Source: Heterohyrax brucei
Lineage: Eukaryota; Chordata; Mammalia; Hyracoidea; Procaviidae
Direction of reading: 5' to 3'
Assembly: GCA_028571685.1 (NCBI GenBank)
Contig: CM053141.1
Coordinates: 48,482,333-48,546,332 of the forward strand
Length of the DNA: 64,000 bases
The position numbers and the translations under genes are program-made. Below are positions 11,925-22,218 of the stretch, piece by piece. Each line of letters opens with the position of its first letter. The first letter of the stretch is position 1. The notes under the pieces are model-generated. The model searched no databases and had not been told where the DNA came from. It saw only the letters and a program-made list of their open reading frames with translations.

Positions 11925-12099
11925 GGAGCCCTGGACCACTGCTTCTTGGAGTGGCACAGTGGTTAAGAGCTTGGCTGCTAACTGAAAAGTCAGCAGTTTG
12001 GTTCCATCAGCTGCTGCTTGGAAATTCTGTGGGGCAATTCTGACCTGTCCTCTTGGGTCACTGAGTTGCAGTCAACTCCAACTTAGAGCTATCAGGTTT
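11925..12099 (+). repeat. AfroSINE (cluster member 2)
   Basis: AAGGAGCCCTGGACC start with about 15 bases inserted before AGTGGCACAGTGGTTAAG; tail at TGGGTCACTGAGTTGCAGTC. Directly abuts the copy before it. Confidence 0.9.
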
Positions 12100-12358
12100 A
12101 AAGAAGCTTGGTGGTTAAGTGCTCAGTTGCTAACCAAGAGGTCAGTGGTTCAAACTTACTGAGCTGCTCCATGCAAGAAAGATGTGGCAGTCTGCTTCTG
12201 TGTGGATAGTTAGGTGCCGTTGAGTTGGTTCCAACTCAGTGACGCGATGTACAACAGAACACTGCCCAGTACTGTGTGTCCTCACAATTCAGCCTTGAAA
12301 ATCCTGTGGGAGCAGTTCTATGGGTCCCTGTGAGTCAGAATTAACTCGACAGCAGTGG
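12100..12358 (+). repeat. AfroSINE (cluster member 3) interrupted by RTE tail
   Basis: The longer AfroSINE subtype, with GAAAGATGTGGCAGTCTGCT. About 85 bases of antisense RTE 3' end lie inside it (12,206-12,290; TAGGTGCCGTTGAGTTGGTT). The SINE then resumes with TTGAAAATCCTGTGGGAG and a normal tail. Confidence 0.85.
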
Positions 12359-12560
12359 GAAGGAGTCCAGGGGTGTAACTGTGACGTGCTTGGCTGCTCG
12401 CTGAAAGGCTAGAGATTCGAACCCTCTCTGTGGGAGAAAGATCTGGCGGTCTTCCCTGAAGATTGCAACTTAGAATAAACACCCTGTGGGGAAGTTCTGC
12501 TGTGTCACATGAGGTTGCTGGGAGTCTGCATGGACAACTAACAATAAGGGTGACAGCTGG
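12359..12560 (+). repeat. AfroSINE (cluster member 4, long subtype)
   Basis: Starts AAGGAGTCCAGGGGTGTAAC and has the long-subtype insert GTGGGAGAAAGATCTGGCGG. The 3' tail is diverged. The open frames at 12,318-12,748 fall in and around this repeat and are not genes. Confidence 0.8.
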
Positions 12561-13245
12561 ACAGCAGAGAGGGGAGATTTGGTCACTGTATGGGAATTCC
12601 AAGTGCACTGCAGATAGGAGACAGCAACCTCCCCTACCATCTGAGACACAAAATGAAATTTGAGCACTACTATATAGTTAAAACCTAGAATCTTTAATAT
12701 GTGCAAGAGACAAGGCTTTTTGTGGTCTTGCCAAGTTACGACTGCCATGTTGATACACTACTGAAAGTAGTACTCTTGTCGAGATGTGGAATGTTTCTGC
12801 TCCCTCTCCATTCAACTTGGAATTGAATGATTTCAGGATCTAGAAGAGTCCATGTAGGTCCCCTAAATGACCTCATTTTATGCTGGGTTTCACCCAGTAG
12901 TATGGACTGAGGCCTACATGTAGGGAAAGCCTTCACTAGGCGATTGAGAACAGTATAATACACAGTTGCCGTCTGAGTTGGGCTGACTATCTTAAAGAAA
13001 TAGTCAGATGATCTTGAAGGTGTTCACGTGAAAATGTAGCTGCTACATGGTCACAATGAGTTGAAATCTACTCAACAGCAACAACAACGTGCAAAATTGA
13101 AAGTAAACACCTGACTTAAGGCGACTGATGGATTGAACTTCTTTGAAGTTCCTGTGTCTTTTGAAGAGAAGGCATCCCTTTAAATACAAAGCCTCCTCTT
13201 GCAGAAGAAGCCTCTGCCTAGACAAATGGATGAACACTGGTAAAC
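12561..13245. other. Intergenic sequence, one SINE tail fragment
   Basis: Contains only a short AfroSINE 3' piece at 13,038-13,088 (GGTCACAATGAGTTGAAATC). The open frames here are short and unrecognised. Confidence 0.5.
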
Positions 13246-13411
13246 CAGGGAACCCTCATAGTGAGTAGTGTGCTTCAGTTGCTAACCAAAAGGCTGGCAG
13301 TTCAAATCCACCAGGTGCTTCTTGGAAACTATATGACAGTTCTACTGAGTCCTATGAGAGGATTCCAAGTTGGAATCAACTTGATGGCAGTAGGTTTAGT
13401 TTTTATTTTTT
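13246..13411 (+). repeat. AfroSINE
   Basis: GTTGCTAACCAAAAGGCTGG core, AAATCCACCAGGTGCTTCTT, tail CAAGTTGGAATCAACTTGAT and a T-rich end. Confidence 0.9.
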
Positions 13412-13545
13412 ACCCTCATAAATCAAAGCAGCCGTCATCATAGTGGCAGGACCCTGGAGCTGTCCAAGGTTTATTTTTTGCTCTTTGTGTTCCTGACCCC
13501 TCTCATCACATCACAAAGCAGCAGCAGAAGGTAGTAATAACGATC

Positions 13546-13725
13546 TCTTGACTGGAGCCAGACTGTTAGGGTTTGAATTTCAGCACTACCATTTGATTGC
13601 TGTGTGGCCTGGAGTAAGTCTACAACTTCTCTGGGCCTCAGATTCCTCATCTGTCAAAATGGGCGTGGTAATAAACAGGTTAGTATTTCCAAAAGTGTTC
13701 AAAGCAATGTCTGGCAGGGAACAAA
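13546..13725 (+). repeat. MIR
   Basis: TTTGAATTTCAGCACTACCA, then CTGTGTGGCCTGGAGTAAGT and CCTCAGATTCCTCATCTGTC: the standard MIR core and 3' sequence. Confidence 0.85.
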
Positions 13726-13824
13726 AACGAATCTCTGGGGTTCCTACTTTGGGTAAATCTGCAAAAGATCTCTTTAAAGTGAAAAAGCAAAGACGTCACC
13801 TTTAAGGCTAAGGCGTGCTTGAAT

Positions 13825-14231
13825 CAAGCCATGTTGTTTTTGATCACTGTATGTATGCAAAAGCAAGGAGATACTAAGGAGACCGCGGAATTGACACCTT
13901 TAAATCATGGTATTGGTGAAGAATACCGAATATACTACCAAGGACTGCTAGAAGAACAAGCATACCTGAACTTGAAGAAGTACAGCGAGAATGCTCCTTA
14001 GAAGTAAGGATGTCCAGACTATGTTGCACATACTTCGGATATGTTATCAGAGGGAGCAGCCCCTGGAGAAGGACATCATGTTTCGTGAAGGAGAGGGTCA
14101 GTGAGGAAGAGAAAGACCCTCAGGTGACTGGGGCTGAAGCATAACGATTGTGAGGGCAGCGCAGGCCCAAGCAGTGCTGCACGCAGGGTGACTATGAGTC
14201 AGAACCGACTTGACACCCTACAACAACAATG
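13825..14231 (+). mobile_element. RTE (BovB-like) LINE 3' fragment
   Basis: Sense 3' end of the RTE LINE. It carries the end of the reverse-transcriptase ORF and the 3' UTR: GCCCCTGGAGAAGGACATCA, then GAGGAAGAGAAAGACCCTCA, ending GACTATGAGTCAGAACCGAC and the CAACAACAAT tail. It is 5'-truncated and its reading frame is broken. The open frame at 13,819-14,001 is a remnant of this element. Confidence 0.88.
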
Positions 14232-14282
14232 CTGTAGCGGAAAATAATTTTAGACTTAGATGATATCCTTCTCAGTCCTATT

Positions 14283-14375
14283 GCTCTTGACAACCCATTG
14301 TTGTTACTCTTAGCAACCCTTGGAGACAGAGCAGAACTGCCAAAAGGGTTCCAAGGAGCGATTTCCACTCTTGGC
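14283..14375 (-). repeat. AfroSINE fragment, antisense
   Basis: AGAGCAGAACTGCC and GGGTTCCAAGGAGCGATTTC are the reverse complement of the AfroSINE middle; both ends are lost. Confidence 0.7.
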
Positions 14376-14434
14376 ATTCCTGCCTTGACAATCATGAATA
14401 AAGGATCAGGGAGCATGAGGAGGTGAAAGGGGTT

Positions 14435-14535
14435 CTCGCAGTGCTGTTAAGTTAGGGCAACTAGCCCTGGCTTTGCCCCTAACCAGCTATGTTACCCTTG
14501 GGAAGTTACCTGACCTCAGGTTCATCCTGTAAAAT
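14435..14535 (+). repeat. MIR fragment
   Basis: CTAACCAGCTATGTTACCCT, then GGGAAGTTACCTGACCTCAG and CATCCTGTAAAATGAAGAG. Confidence 0.7.
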
Positions 14536-14989
14536 GAAGAGCGTAATCTTCAGTAAGTAACCTGCATGCTGGATGTTCTGTGAATATTATTCCTAGCTCT
14601 ATGCTCAACTCAGTAAACTGTCTTACTGTTTGTAAACTGGAAAAATAATATCTGGCACCCACCATTAGCAGAGTGTTGTTCTGGGGAGTGGACAACAGGC
14701 TAGGAAGACACTGCCCAAGTAGCATCAAAAGAAATGGGCCTGACGGCTATACTAGAAATCCAGAGTGGATCAGAACTTCTGTCTGCAGGACGGAAGCTCT
14801 GTCCCACTCACGCAGAGATGCTTCACGGCGGTTTGCAGGAAACCCCCAGTCAGTTGGCAGGACAGGGGGTCATGGTCTCCCAAGGACACAGAAACCCTTA
14901 CTTAAGAGGCTGGAGTGGCTTAGTATGAGGCTTGAGTTGACGAAGAGTGTGTCAACTGGCTTTCTAATGTGTCGCCACTTTTCAATCCA
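14536..14989. other. Intergenic sequence before the CpG island
   Basis: Unique-looking. It includes a likely degraded repeat end near 14,750 (TCCAGAGTGGATCAGAACTT). The open frames here, including the start of 14,673-15,179, show no domain. Confidence 0.45.
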
Positions 14990-15167
14990 CGCTTTAGGAG
15001 CGGGTCCGCATTGTCGAGTGACTGTGAAGGTGTCCCGGTGCCCTGTACCCCGCCTACCCTGCCTCCCTCTCGGCTACCATAGAAACCAGTCGAAAAGGTC
15101 CAGGCCCGTGTCCCAGTCCCCAGGAGGCCCTCCCCATGCTCCACTCCGGGCCGGCCCCCAGCTCCGG

Positions 15168-15172
15168 ATTGG
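15168..15172 (-). promoter_or_regulatory. Inverted CCAAT box
   Basis: ATTGG within CTCCGGATTGGTCC, the usual NF-Y context, upstream of the GC box. Confidence 0.5.
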
Positions 15173-15218
15173 TCCTTAGCGGAGCGCGGCCGAGCCCTTC
15201 AGACCCCAAGGAGGAGCT

Positions 15219-15226
15219 GGGGCGGG
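15219..15226 (+). promoter_or_regulatory. GC box (Sp1-type)
   Basis: GGGGCGGG inside the CpG island, about 180 bases before the proposed exon-1 donor. Confidence 0.5.
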
Positions 15227-15249
15227 AACCCGGCAGGCGGAGTTTGCCG

Positions 15250-15405
15250 AGATCACTGTCGGTTGGGTGGGCCTCTGCTGACAGCTCGGGAGCCTCCGGG
15301 GCCGCAGCCGTACTGCGCCCGAAGCGCCGCCAGCGCCAGCGGCAACCACACAAACGCCTGGCGCGGAGCAGGCATCCAAATCCCCAAGCCCGCATTTCGA
15401 TGCAG
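15250..15405 (+). other. NIM1K: Candidate 5' UTR exon 1 of NIM1K
   Basis: The 3' boundary is a near-ideal donor, CAG|GTAAGC, at 15,405/15,406. The 5' limit is a guess from the GC box position. No conserved protein is visible. As I recall, NIM1K translation begins in a downstream exon, so this would be non-coding. An ATG lies just before the donor (15,400-15,402) and could act as an upstream start. The frame crossing the exon (from 15,136) is Arg/Ser/Pro rich and unrecognised. Confidence 0.45.
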
Positions 15406-15673
15406 GTAAGCGAGGGAGCTCACGGTAGCCCCCGTCCCCGCTCACCCTTGCCTCGGCCAGGCTGCATACCTAGTGACTGGGGAGGGCTTCTGTCCTTTGG
15501 TCGCCTAAGGGGAAGGCGAGACACAACTCCCGGCGGCGGTAGCGGTAAAGTAGGTCAGGAGAAGATCGGGCACCCCTGGGGGTGCTCCTCACCCCGAGGC
15601 GGATCAGCGCCCGAGGAGAGGGAGTTAGAGCTGGAGGCGAGTGTGCGTGCGCCTGTCCCTGTCAGTATGTCGT

Positions 15674-15840
15674 GTGAGCACCCTTGTCCGTGTGTTGTGT
15701 GAATTCTCGTGTCTGGGTGCGCGTGGGCGCCGGTATCCATGTAATGTGAATTCCCTTGTCTTTGTATCTTGTGAGCACCCGTGTCCGTGTGTTGTGTGGA
15801 TTGCAGGTCTGAATACTGTGGGTACCCGTGTCTGGGTGCC
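15674..15840 (+). repeat. Degenerate minisatellite, ~97-bp period
   Basis: GTGAGCACCCTTGTCCGTGT at 15,674 recurs at 15,771 as GTGAGCACCCGTGTCCGTGT. Each unit continues TGTTGTGTG[A/G]ATT and later has CGTGTCTGGGTGC. Shorter GTGTCC/GTGTCT sub-repeats lie inside each unit. Confidence 0.7.
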
Positions 15841-16050
15841 AGCCCTTAAGAGAGCAGCTTAGGGACTCGCTGTGAGCTCAGAGGATGCGCTGGCCGAGGC
15901 AAAATCTCTAAGGGCTCGACCCTCCGGCGGCCGCGGCCCGGGGTAAGCGGTGGAGGGAACTGACCTGCACCGGCTGTGACCAGGGCATGCAGCGCGCCCC
16001 GGAGAAAGGTGCTGCTTTGGAGAGACCGTGCCAACTAAGGAAGAAGCGTC

Positions 16051-17545
16051 GTTTTCTTTCTTAGATGTTCGTTCTAGGAGTATCAGGAATAGGAATGGAT
16101 CTCAACAGCGGCACTTGAGCCATTTCTGATGAGCTTTTGTGATCAGAAACGACACAACAGCTGGGCAGGTGGAGCGAGCACGGCGGTAGATAAAAGTGCC
16201 TTAGCTCCGGTAAGGGCAGCAAACAATCAGCCATCTGCACGTTTTATTACACGTTGCTCCTTTTCTTTTCTCCCTCTTTCCTCCTCACCCCCTTCCGTCC
16301 TTTCTAACTCCTGAGTTTTTCTAACTCCTGAGTTTCGTAGACAAGAGGGTTCTCTGTTAGACCCACTCCTCCCCCACCTCATCCCTCATCCTGTTTCAAA
16401 ATAAGAGCGAATGAATCACATTCTAAGCTCTCACCCGTGCGATTCAGACAAGTTTGGAAATTAAACAAATCGCGCTTGCACTGGAGGCGTGGGAATCCAA
16501 AAGGGAAACAAACAAAATCAGACCATCCCCTTCCCACCCAAAATTTATCCCAAGTTAAGATCTCAAGTGGAACTCAAGCATTCGTTTCTGGTAATTCATT
16601 TTAAAACGCTTGAAAAATATGTATCGCTTAAGCTTGCATCATCAGCATTCAATGTGATTCACAGAGCGCTTCAAAAGATGGTTTCTGTTAGTGTTGCAAA
16701 AGCACTTCTAATTTTGGTTGCCATGGTGACCGAAGAAGTGCCCTGCACTGTCGAGAGGCAGCCTGGTTAGAACTAGCAACTATTCTTGAGAAGACCTCCT
16801 AAAGTCCCCTCATGTCGCCATGGTAATAATATTTGAGCTCATAAAAATGATCCTTGTTTCTTTTCCTTAAAGTAATAAGTGCCGAAGGCAAGTTTTTCTT
16901 AATTTCATCTTTTCAGAGTTTGCAATGTGTGCAGCAGATCTTTCTTCTTTGACAAATGAGTGTAAACCTTACCCTCCAGCAAGTCAGATGGCCCCCGAGG
17001 GACAGGCGGTCCCTGCTCTCTTTCCACAGCTCACTGCTCTAAGAGAAGACAGTGTGTTTGATGCTCTGGGAGTAGTGGCCTGGGACCAGATCTCCCTGCC
17101 AGATATTTGATTTTGGGATTCTAATTAGCTTTCCAGTGAGGAGACGGCAGAATGTGGGTGGTGGTCAGAGGAGAAGCTAATGGGGAGAAAGCTCTCTGTG
17201 TCCTTGTTCTGGCATTTTGTGTGCTGTTGAATCTGTCTAATAAAGCCTTCAGGAGTTTATTTTTGGCTTGACCACTGCTCAGTGGTAAGCTTGGAAAGAC
17301 CTTCAGAGAGGCCTCATCCTGTGTTAGCAAAAACTGTGGACTGTATATTTAAGTTGAGGTGTGTGCTTTTTTTCCCCTAATAACTAAACTGCATTTAAAA
17401 TAAAGACAGGTTGGTAGAACACTTAAATTCCCCAGGAATAGGTACAGATATACCATGGAACCATTTATGTTCTCAGTTTAGCCTGAAAATGTTCAGTGAA
17501 GATGGCTTAATTTATGAGGAGCAATGGCACCATCTGTCTGTTTGG
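16051..17545. other. Unique sequence downstream of CpG island
   Basis: No repeat or gene recognised. It contains a 17-base tandem duplication (TTTCTAACTCCTGAGTT) at about 16,301-16,334. The open frames (16,129-16,314; 16,489-16,770; 16,925-17,110) have no domain or clear splice context. Low repeat content makes it a reasonable place for conserved regulatory sequence. Confidence 0.4.
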
Positions 17546-17716
17546 ATGGTGCTCTTGGCGACCCTCAGTGAGATGGATCGACACAGTGATGACAGCAGTG
17601 GACTCAGACGCCACAGTGATTGTGAGGAGGGGGTCACAGGACCAGGCAGTGTTCTGTTCTGTGCACATAGGGTGGCTGTGAGTTGGAACTAACTCAATAG
17701 CACCTAACAGCTACAG
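17546..17716 (+). mobile_element. RTE LINE 3' end
   Basis: GAGATGGATCGACACAGTGA, then GACCAGGCAGTGTTCTGTTC and GGTGGCTGTGAGTTGGAACT, ending CACCTAACAGC. The 5'-truncated copy accounts for the open frame at 17,411-17,692. Confidence 0.85.
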
Positions 17717-18204
17717 GGGAACCATTTCAAAATATTCGCAAAGATTTCAAAATATTTTCATTAGCAAATGCTGGTGTCCTTAAAGAACCATAATTCCTTA
17801 CACATCCACAATTCCTAAACTTTGAATCCTATAAATCAACTTTGTACATGGCTATATGGCATATGACTGGAAAATTTTGAAGTCCCCAGACATGCAGCTT
17901 TGTAAGGCAAAGTTTTGTCTTAGTAGTTTAATATTTTCAGTCAAATTTAGTTTCATTTTGAGAAACTTACAAATTAAAACATAATGTTAAACCCAGCTTT
18001 GTTCTTTGAATCTGAATGTAGTATTTTTCTAGGAATTACAAGAGCCTAATTTATTGGCTGATTGTCTTTTACTTGTTAAAAGGATACACTGTTTATAAAA
18101 CTGGTCTCATTCTATGTTTCATGATTGCTCGTTGTCATTCTAGAAAAAAAATTATTTTGAAAAGAAGTCAAAAATTTCAAGAGAAGAAAAGACTGACAGC
18201 TGCA

Positions 18205-18250
18205 AGGGAGGGGAGGGAGGGAGGGAGGGCGAGTAAGGGGGGAGGGTTTA
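18205..18250 (+). other. G-rich tract with quadruplex potential
   Basis: Purine-rich GGGAGG repeats contain well over four GGG runs in 45 bases. A second G-rich run (GGGGCGGGGGCGGGGG) lies at about 18,390-18,405. Confidence 0.5.
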
Positions 18251-18389
18251 GTTTAGGTAGTTACTAGAAATCTAGTTGGGAGAAAGCGGTGACAGCACAC
18301 ATTAGGAACAAGAACAACATTAAGTGGACTTCAGCATAACTTGAATATTCCTTCCATCTTAACTCAATACTGCAAGGATAGAGTAGCTG

Positions 18390-19162
18390 GGGCGGGGGCG
18401 GGGGACCATGCTCTTAGGCGAATTCCAGGCCAATTGGCACAACTAGCGTTTTGCTAAGAGAGCTCTCTGCACCCCACATTGGTGAGTGGCGTCTGGGGTC
18501 TTAAAAGCTGCCAAGCTGCCATCCGAGGACACAGCAAATGGTCCCAACTCAGCAGGAACGGATGCTCATTGAGGGCCAAAATGGCATGCGGTAAAGACAA
18601 CCGAGAAGACAGAGAGACCCACAAGAGTGGGTGCCTACATCGACCTGGGACCGGAAGAACCGGATGGTGCCCGGCCACCACCAGTGATAGCCATGACGGA
18701 GCTCACAGAGAGGAGCCTCACTGGCAACACAAGAATAAAAAGAGGTGCATCATGAGATCTCCACTAAAAGACCTCAATTGATGGTCCAGCGGTTTTGGGG
18801 TTCCTCTGAGAGCATGGCCCCTGGCCTTGATACTGCCCATTCCCATAAATTATAACAAAGGTCCACTCTTTGGACAGGAATGGAATGGACTTGGCAATGC
18901 AGAGTAACCATATGTTGGAAGCACTTTATGGTTCTATACATCTATAGGATATCATCTTGCTGACCTCTGGCTGGAGGAAGGGGAGTGGACGGAGAGGAGG
19001 GGAAAGGAGACTGTTGGGAGGATGAGACATGTATGGAGCAGAGAGGAATAGTGTGCAGTCACCGGACAGGGAGAGCAGTGGAAGCTGCATATAGGTGGGC
19101 ATGTAAATTTTCATGTGAATGTACATTTTCACTCAGTTATGTTAAATAAAAAAAAAAAAAAT
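18390..19162 (+). mobile_element. L1-type 3' end with poly(A), copy 1
   Basis: About 770 bases matching 58,160-58,875 in inverted orientation. Landmarks: CAATTGGCACAACTAGCGTT, AAAGCTGCCAAGCTGCCATC, GACCTCAATTGATGGTCCAG and GTCACCGGACAGGGAGAGCA. It ends with a run of A at 19,148-19,161, so it is retrotransposed. I assign it to the 3' UTR of an afrotherian L1 subfamily; the subfamily name is unknown. The open frames at 18,479-18,781 and 18,454-18,681 lie in it. Confidence 0.75.
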
Positions 19163-19466
19163 TTCAAGAGAAGAACAAAATATTCTTACAATAGTATTCT
19201 GCAGTTTGAATTAAGCAGGTTACAGTTCTTGAATTACTTTCTCTTAGAAACTTCAAGGTTCTTCAGCCTACAGTGTATAAAACACCCTAAAGAGTACTAG
19301 CCAGTTTAACAGATGGACAGTCTGCCTTGGGCAAGAATGAAGTTTTCTTAGAATTTTAGCTGGAGGGGACAGCTGAATGTCAGCTAGCTTGAGGAATAGT
19401 TGATCAAGGATGTCTCTTGGAGAAGGAAGAATTATTCTGGTCAATTAGACATTGTTTGAATAATTT

Positions 19467-19778
19467 GTTGTCATTGATAGGTGCCATTGGATTAGTTTCT
19501 GTTAATAACAACCCTACGTACAACACTGCCCAGTCTTGTGCCATCCTCCCAACCGTTGTCACGCTTAAGCCCTTTGTGGCGGCTCCTGTGTCAACTGGTC
19601 AGGTTGAGGGTCTTCACTTTTACTGACCTTTGCTTTACTAAGGGTGATGTCCTTCTCTGGGATTGGTCCCTGTTGATACGTCCCCAAATATGTGAGATGA
19701 GGTCTTACCATCCTCGCTTCTAATGAGCATTCTGGCTGTACTTCTTCCAGGACAGATTTATTGGTTCTTCTCACAAAG
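19467..19778 (-). mobile_element. RTE LINE 3' end, antisense
   Basis: TGATAGGTGCCATTGGATTA, then ACAACACTGCCCAGTCTTGT, GGGTGATGTCCTTCTCTGGG and GGCTGTACTTCTTCCAGGAC: reverse complement of the RTE 3' region. Truncated at its 5' end. Confidence 0.88.
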
Positions 19779-20239
19779 AGATGGAGAGGAAGGAAAGGGG
19801 GCTGAACTCATGTGCTAGAGTGGTGAGGGGGAGTGACTACAGGGGACCGCGGTTGGTCACGTGGCAGTGGGAAGTTCTCAGTCCTTCAGTGCCTCTCACA
19901 AGTTGTATCACAATGCTTGTTAAATCAGTAGTCAGTGTGCATTAGAGTGGTTGTCTAATTGTTATTCACTGCAGAGCCACTTTGGAACCAGATTGTAATT
20001 CTTTCTATGTAAAACTTTTTGAGAAATTTATTACTTTTCCACCTGCTTAATTTTTCTAAAGAACTTACTGTGAATTTCTCCCCAGATATTCTAATGGCTC
20101 CAGAAAACACCTCTGCTTTGTATTTTGTTAGTTTATTCTTCCACCTGTCCCAGCCCTCCGAGACGGGCTCTCAGCACTCTGCTCTGTTTGCCAGCTCGCG
20201 TGTCCAGCCAGCAGTCTGAGACTGTCCGTCATTTCACTT
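19779..20239. other. Unassigned intronic sequence
   Basis: No gene or clear repeat recognised. Confidence 0.35.
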
Positions 20240-20600
20240 CTGTGCTGATGCTCTGTTCTCTTGCTTTCCAATTTTTCTGGCTTTTTTCCGTCATTATACA
20301 GAACTCCTGCTTTGGTAGCTTCTTGAGAAAGCAGAGGGGAAGTAAATTTTGAGACCTTCAGCATCTGAAAATGTCTATATTTCACTCTCGTGCTTAATGG
20401 ATGGTTTGCCTGGGTGCAGAGTTTGGGGTTGGAAATTAATTTCCTGCAGATTTTAGGAGACATTGATTCATTGTTTTCTAGGTCCTATTGTTGACAAGTT
20501 TAGTGCTATTCTGATTCTTGACCCTTTACATAAATTCTATTTCCTCTGTCTGTCACTGAGATTATTGTTGATTGCATCAAGTCAGCACTTTTCACTTTGA
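20240..20600 (-). repeat. Probable old L1 3' UTR, antisense
   Basis: TCTGAAAATGTCTATATTTC, TTGCCTGGGTGCAGAGTTTG and ATTCATTGTTTTCTAGGTCC follow the order seen in antisense copies of ancient L1 3' UTRs. Diverged, so tentative. Confidence 0.45.
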
Positions 20601-20924
20601 ATAATTTGGTTGCTGCCCTTTGGAATGTACCAGACAGTTCTACTTGCATGAAAAACATTAGGTGTTTTCTCACCATTTGTTGTCTTGTGAAAAAAAGGGT
20701 CTCTACTGTTATTTATATAGTAATCATACTCTTTGCCTTCCAGTAGTTTAAAATTCACAGTGCATTTGTTTTATGGACCATGATACCTTTAAAACATAAA
20801 GCACAAAAAACAAATTTGCTGTAGTCTAGCCAGTAGTGCAATCACCAAGTCTAAAATGATAGCATATTTCATGTCAGATTACTGTTAATCTGCAGAATTA
20901 AATGTTTCCCTGAAAGATGGATTT

Positions 20925-21015
20925 GTTGCCCCCTCATTTTAGGGCTGAGAAAGCTAATGCAGAGATGTTAAGCATAGGGTCACAGCTGCTGAGTAAGAAG
21001 GTTACTAGGACTGAC
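20925..21015 (-). repeat. MIR fragment, antisense
   Basis: CCTCATTTTAGGGCTGAGAA then CAGCTGCTGAGTAAGAAGGT resembles the reverse complement of the MIR core. Confidence 0.5.
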
Positions 21016-21174
21016 TTCTTTTTAGACATTCATTCTCTCTTCAGTCTCTTCCACTGATGTGTCTTCTCTCTCTTCTTGGCAATCTTTTATTTCTATAAAT
21101 GCTTCTTTTTTATTTATTATAAATAAATATTCCTTTATGATAAAAATATATATTGTAAAACAATATGTAGTCTA

Positions 21175-21390
21175 GAGGCTGTGTGGAATAGTGGTTAATC
21201 CTTGACTGTGGAACCAGCTGGCTGAGTTTAAATTCTAGCTCTACTCATGTGACCTCGAGCAATTTATTTTATGTCTTTGTGCGTTGACCTTCTAGATTTA
21301 TTGTGGGAATTAAATGAACTCATGTGAAGCTCTTAGAATGGTGCCTGGCACTCAATAAATGCCATTATTGCTATTATTATTGTCAAAACA
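21175..21390 (+). repeat. MIR
   Basis: GGCTGTGTGGAATAGTGGTT, TTAAATTCTAGCTCTACTCA, TGTGACCTCGAGCAATTTA, and the end GGTGCCTGGCACTCAATAAA. Confidence 0.9.
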
Positions 21391-22064
21391 TAGAAATAAA
21401 TATTAACATGAAAGAAATAAGTGTCTGTACATAATTCTACCTCTAATTTTGTTGCTAATTCTAGCTAGAGAGAGTACTGTGGTTAATACTCCAGATCATT
21501 GTTTTCGGTAGTTAAAAACACAAACAGAGTTGGAGTATTGTATAAATAGTTTTATTTGTTATGTTTTCCACTTACCTTTATATTTTGAACTTTTCTCCAT
21601 GCTATTGAATATTCAGTATTCTGTTTTTTGCATAAACCGTAACACAGAGCAAACAATATTAGGTTCTCAACAAGAACTGATAGATGGAGAAGCCACGTCT
21701 TCCTTCTGGAGGCTTTGGGCTTGGGAATTGTGCAAAGAGAAATCCTCCCATCATGAATATGAGAAGACCCTCTACAACTAAGACAGAACTTTTCTGTAAA
21801 CAGCAAAAACATTCTGGAGATAGCACATGAAAAGTGTGAATTTTGACAGAATGAGGGAGTACTCAGGTAACAACGTGATGGAGGAGCCTAGGGGAGGCAT
21901 GGGTGAGAACCACAATGGAACTAAAGAGGTGGGACTCAGTGGGGCCACCAGCCCTGGAAATATGGGTCTCCCCACCCATGGTTTAAAGGCCAAATACAAT
22001 GTGGGTCTGATGTTTTGCTTTTTCCTAGGACATTCAGGCACTAGATGAGGGTGGGAAGCCAGTG
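21391..22064. other. Unassigned intronic sequence
   Basis: AT-rich; the open frames (21,530-21,781 plus; 21,778-22,233 minus) show no domain. No repeat recognised with confidence. Confidence 0.35.
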
Positions 22065-22218
22065 GAAACACTGCTGGCTTAGTGGTTAAGTGCTGTGTCT
22101 GCTCACCATAAGGTTGGCAGTTCAGAATCACCAGGTGCTCTTTGGAAATTCTATGGGGCAGTTCTACTTCGTCCTTTAGGGTTGCTTTAAGCCAAGGGTA
22201 ATGGGTTTGATTTGGGGC
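22065..22218 (+). repeat. AfroSINE
   Basis: GGAAACACTGCTGGCTTAGT head, AAGGTTGGCAGTTCAGAATC core, GGGTTGCTTTAAGCCAAGGG tail. Confidence 0.9.

Larger units (their letters stand above)
14990..16050 (+). promoter_or_regulatory. NIM1K: CpG-island promoter, probably NIM1K
   Basis: GC content and CpG frequency rise sharply against AT-rich flanks. There is an inverted CCAAT box (ATTGG) at 15,168-15,172 and a GC box GGGGCGGG at 15,219-15,226, about 50 bases apart, with no TATA box: the typical make-up of a broad CpG promoter. It lies about 4.3 kb after the ZNF131 3' end and before a strong plus-strand splice donor. In human, the next gene after ZNF131 on the same strand is NIM1K, so that assignment is by synteny, not by protein sequence. 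Open frames on both strands here are long mainly because GC-rich DNA has few stops. Confidence 0.65.

Noticed and set aside
15136-15702. 188-codon plus-strand open frame in the CpG island
   Set aside because: GC-rich DNA has few stop codons. The product is Arg/Pro/Ser rich without a domain, overlaps open frames on the other strand, and runs through a strong splice donor at 15,406.
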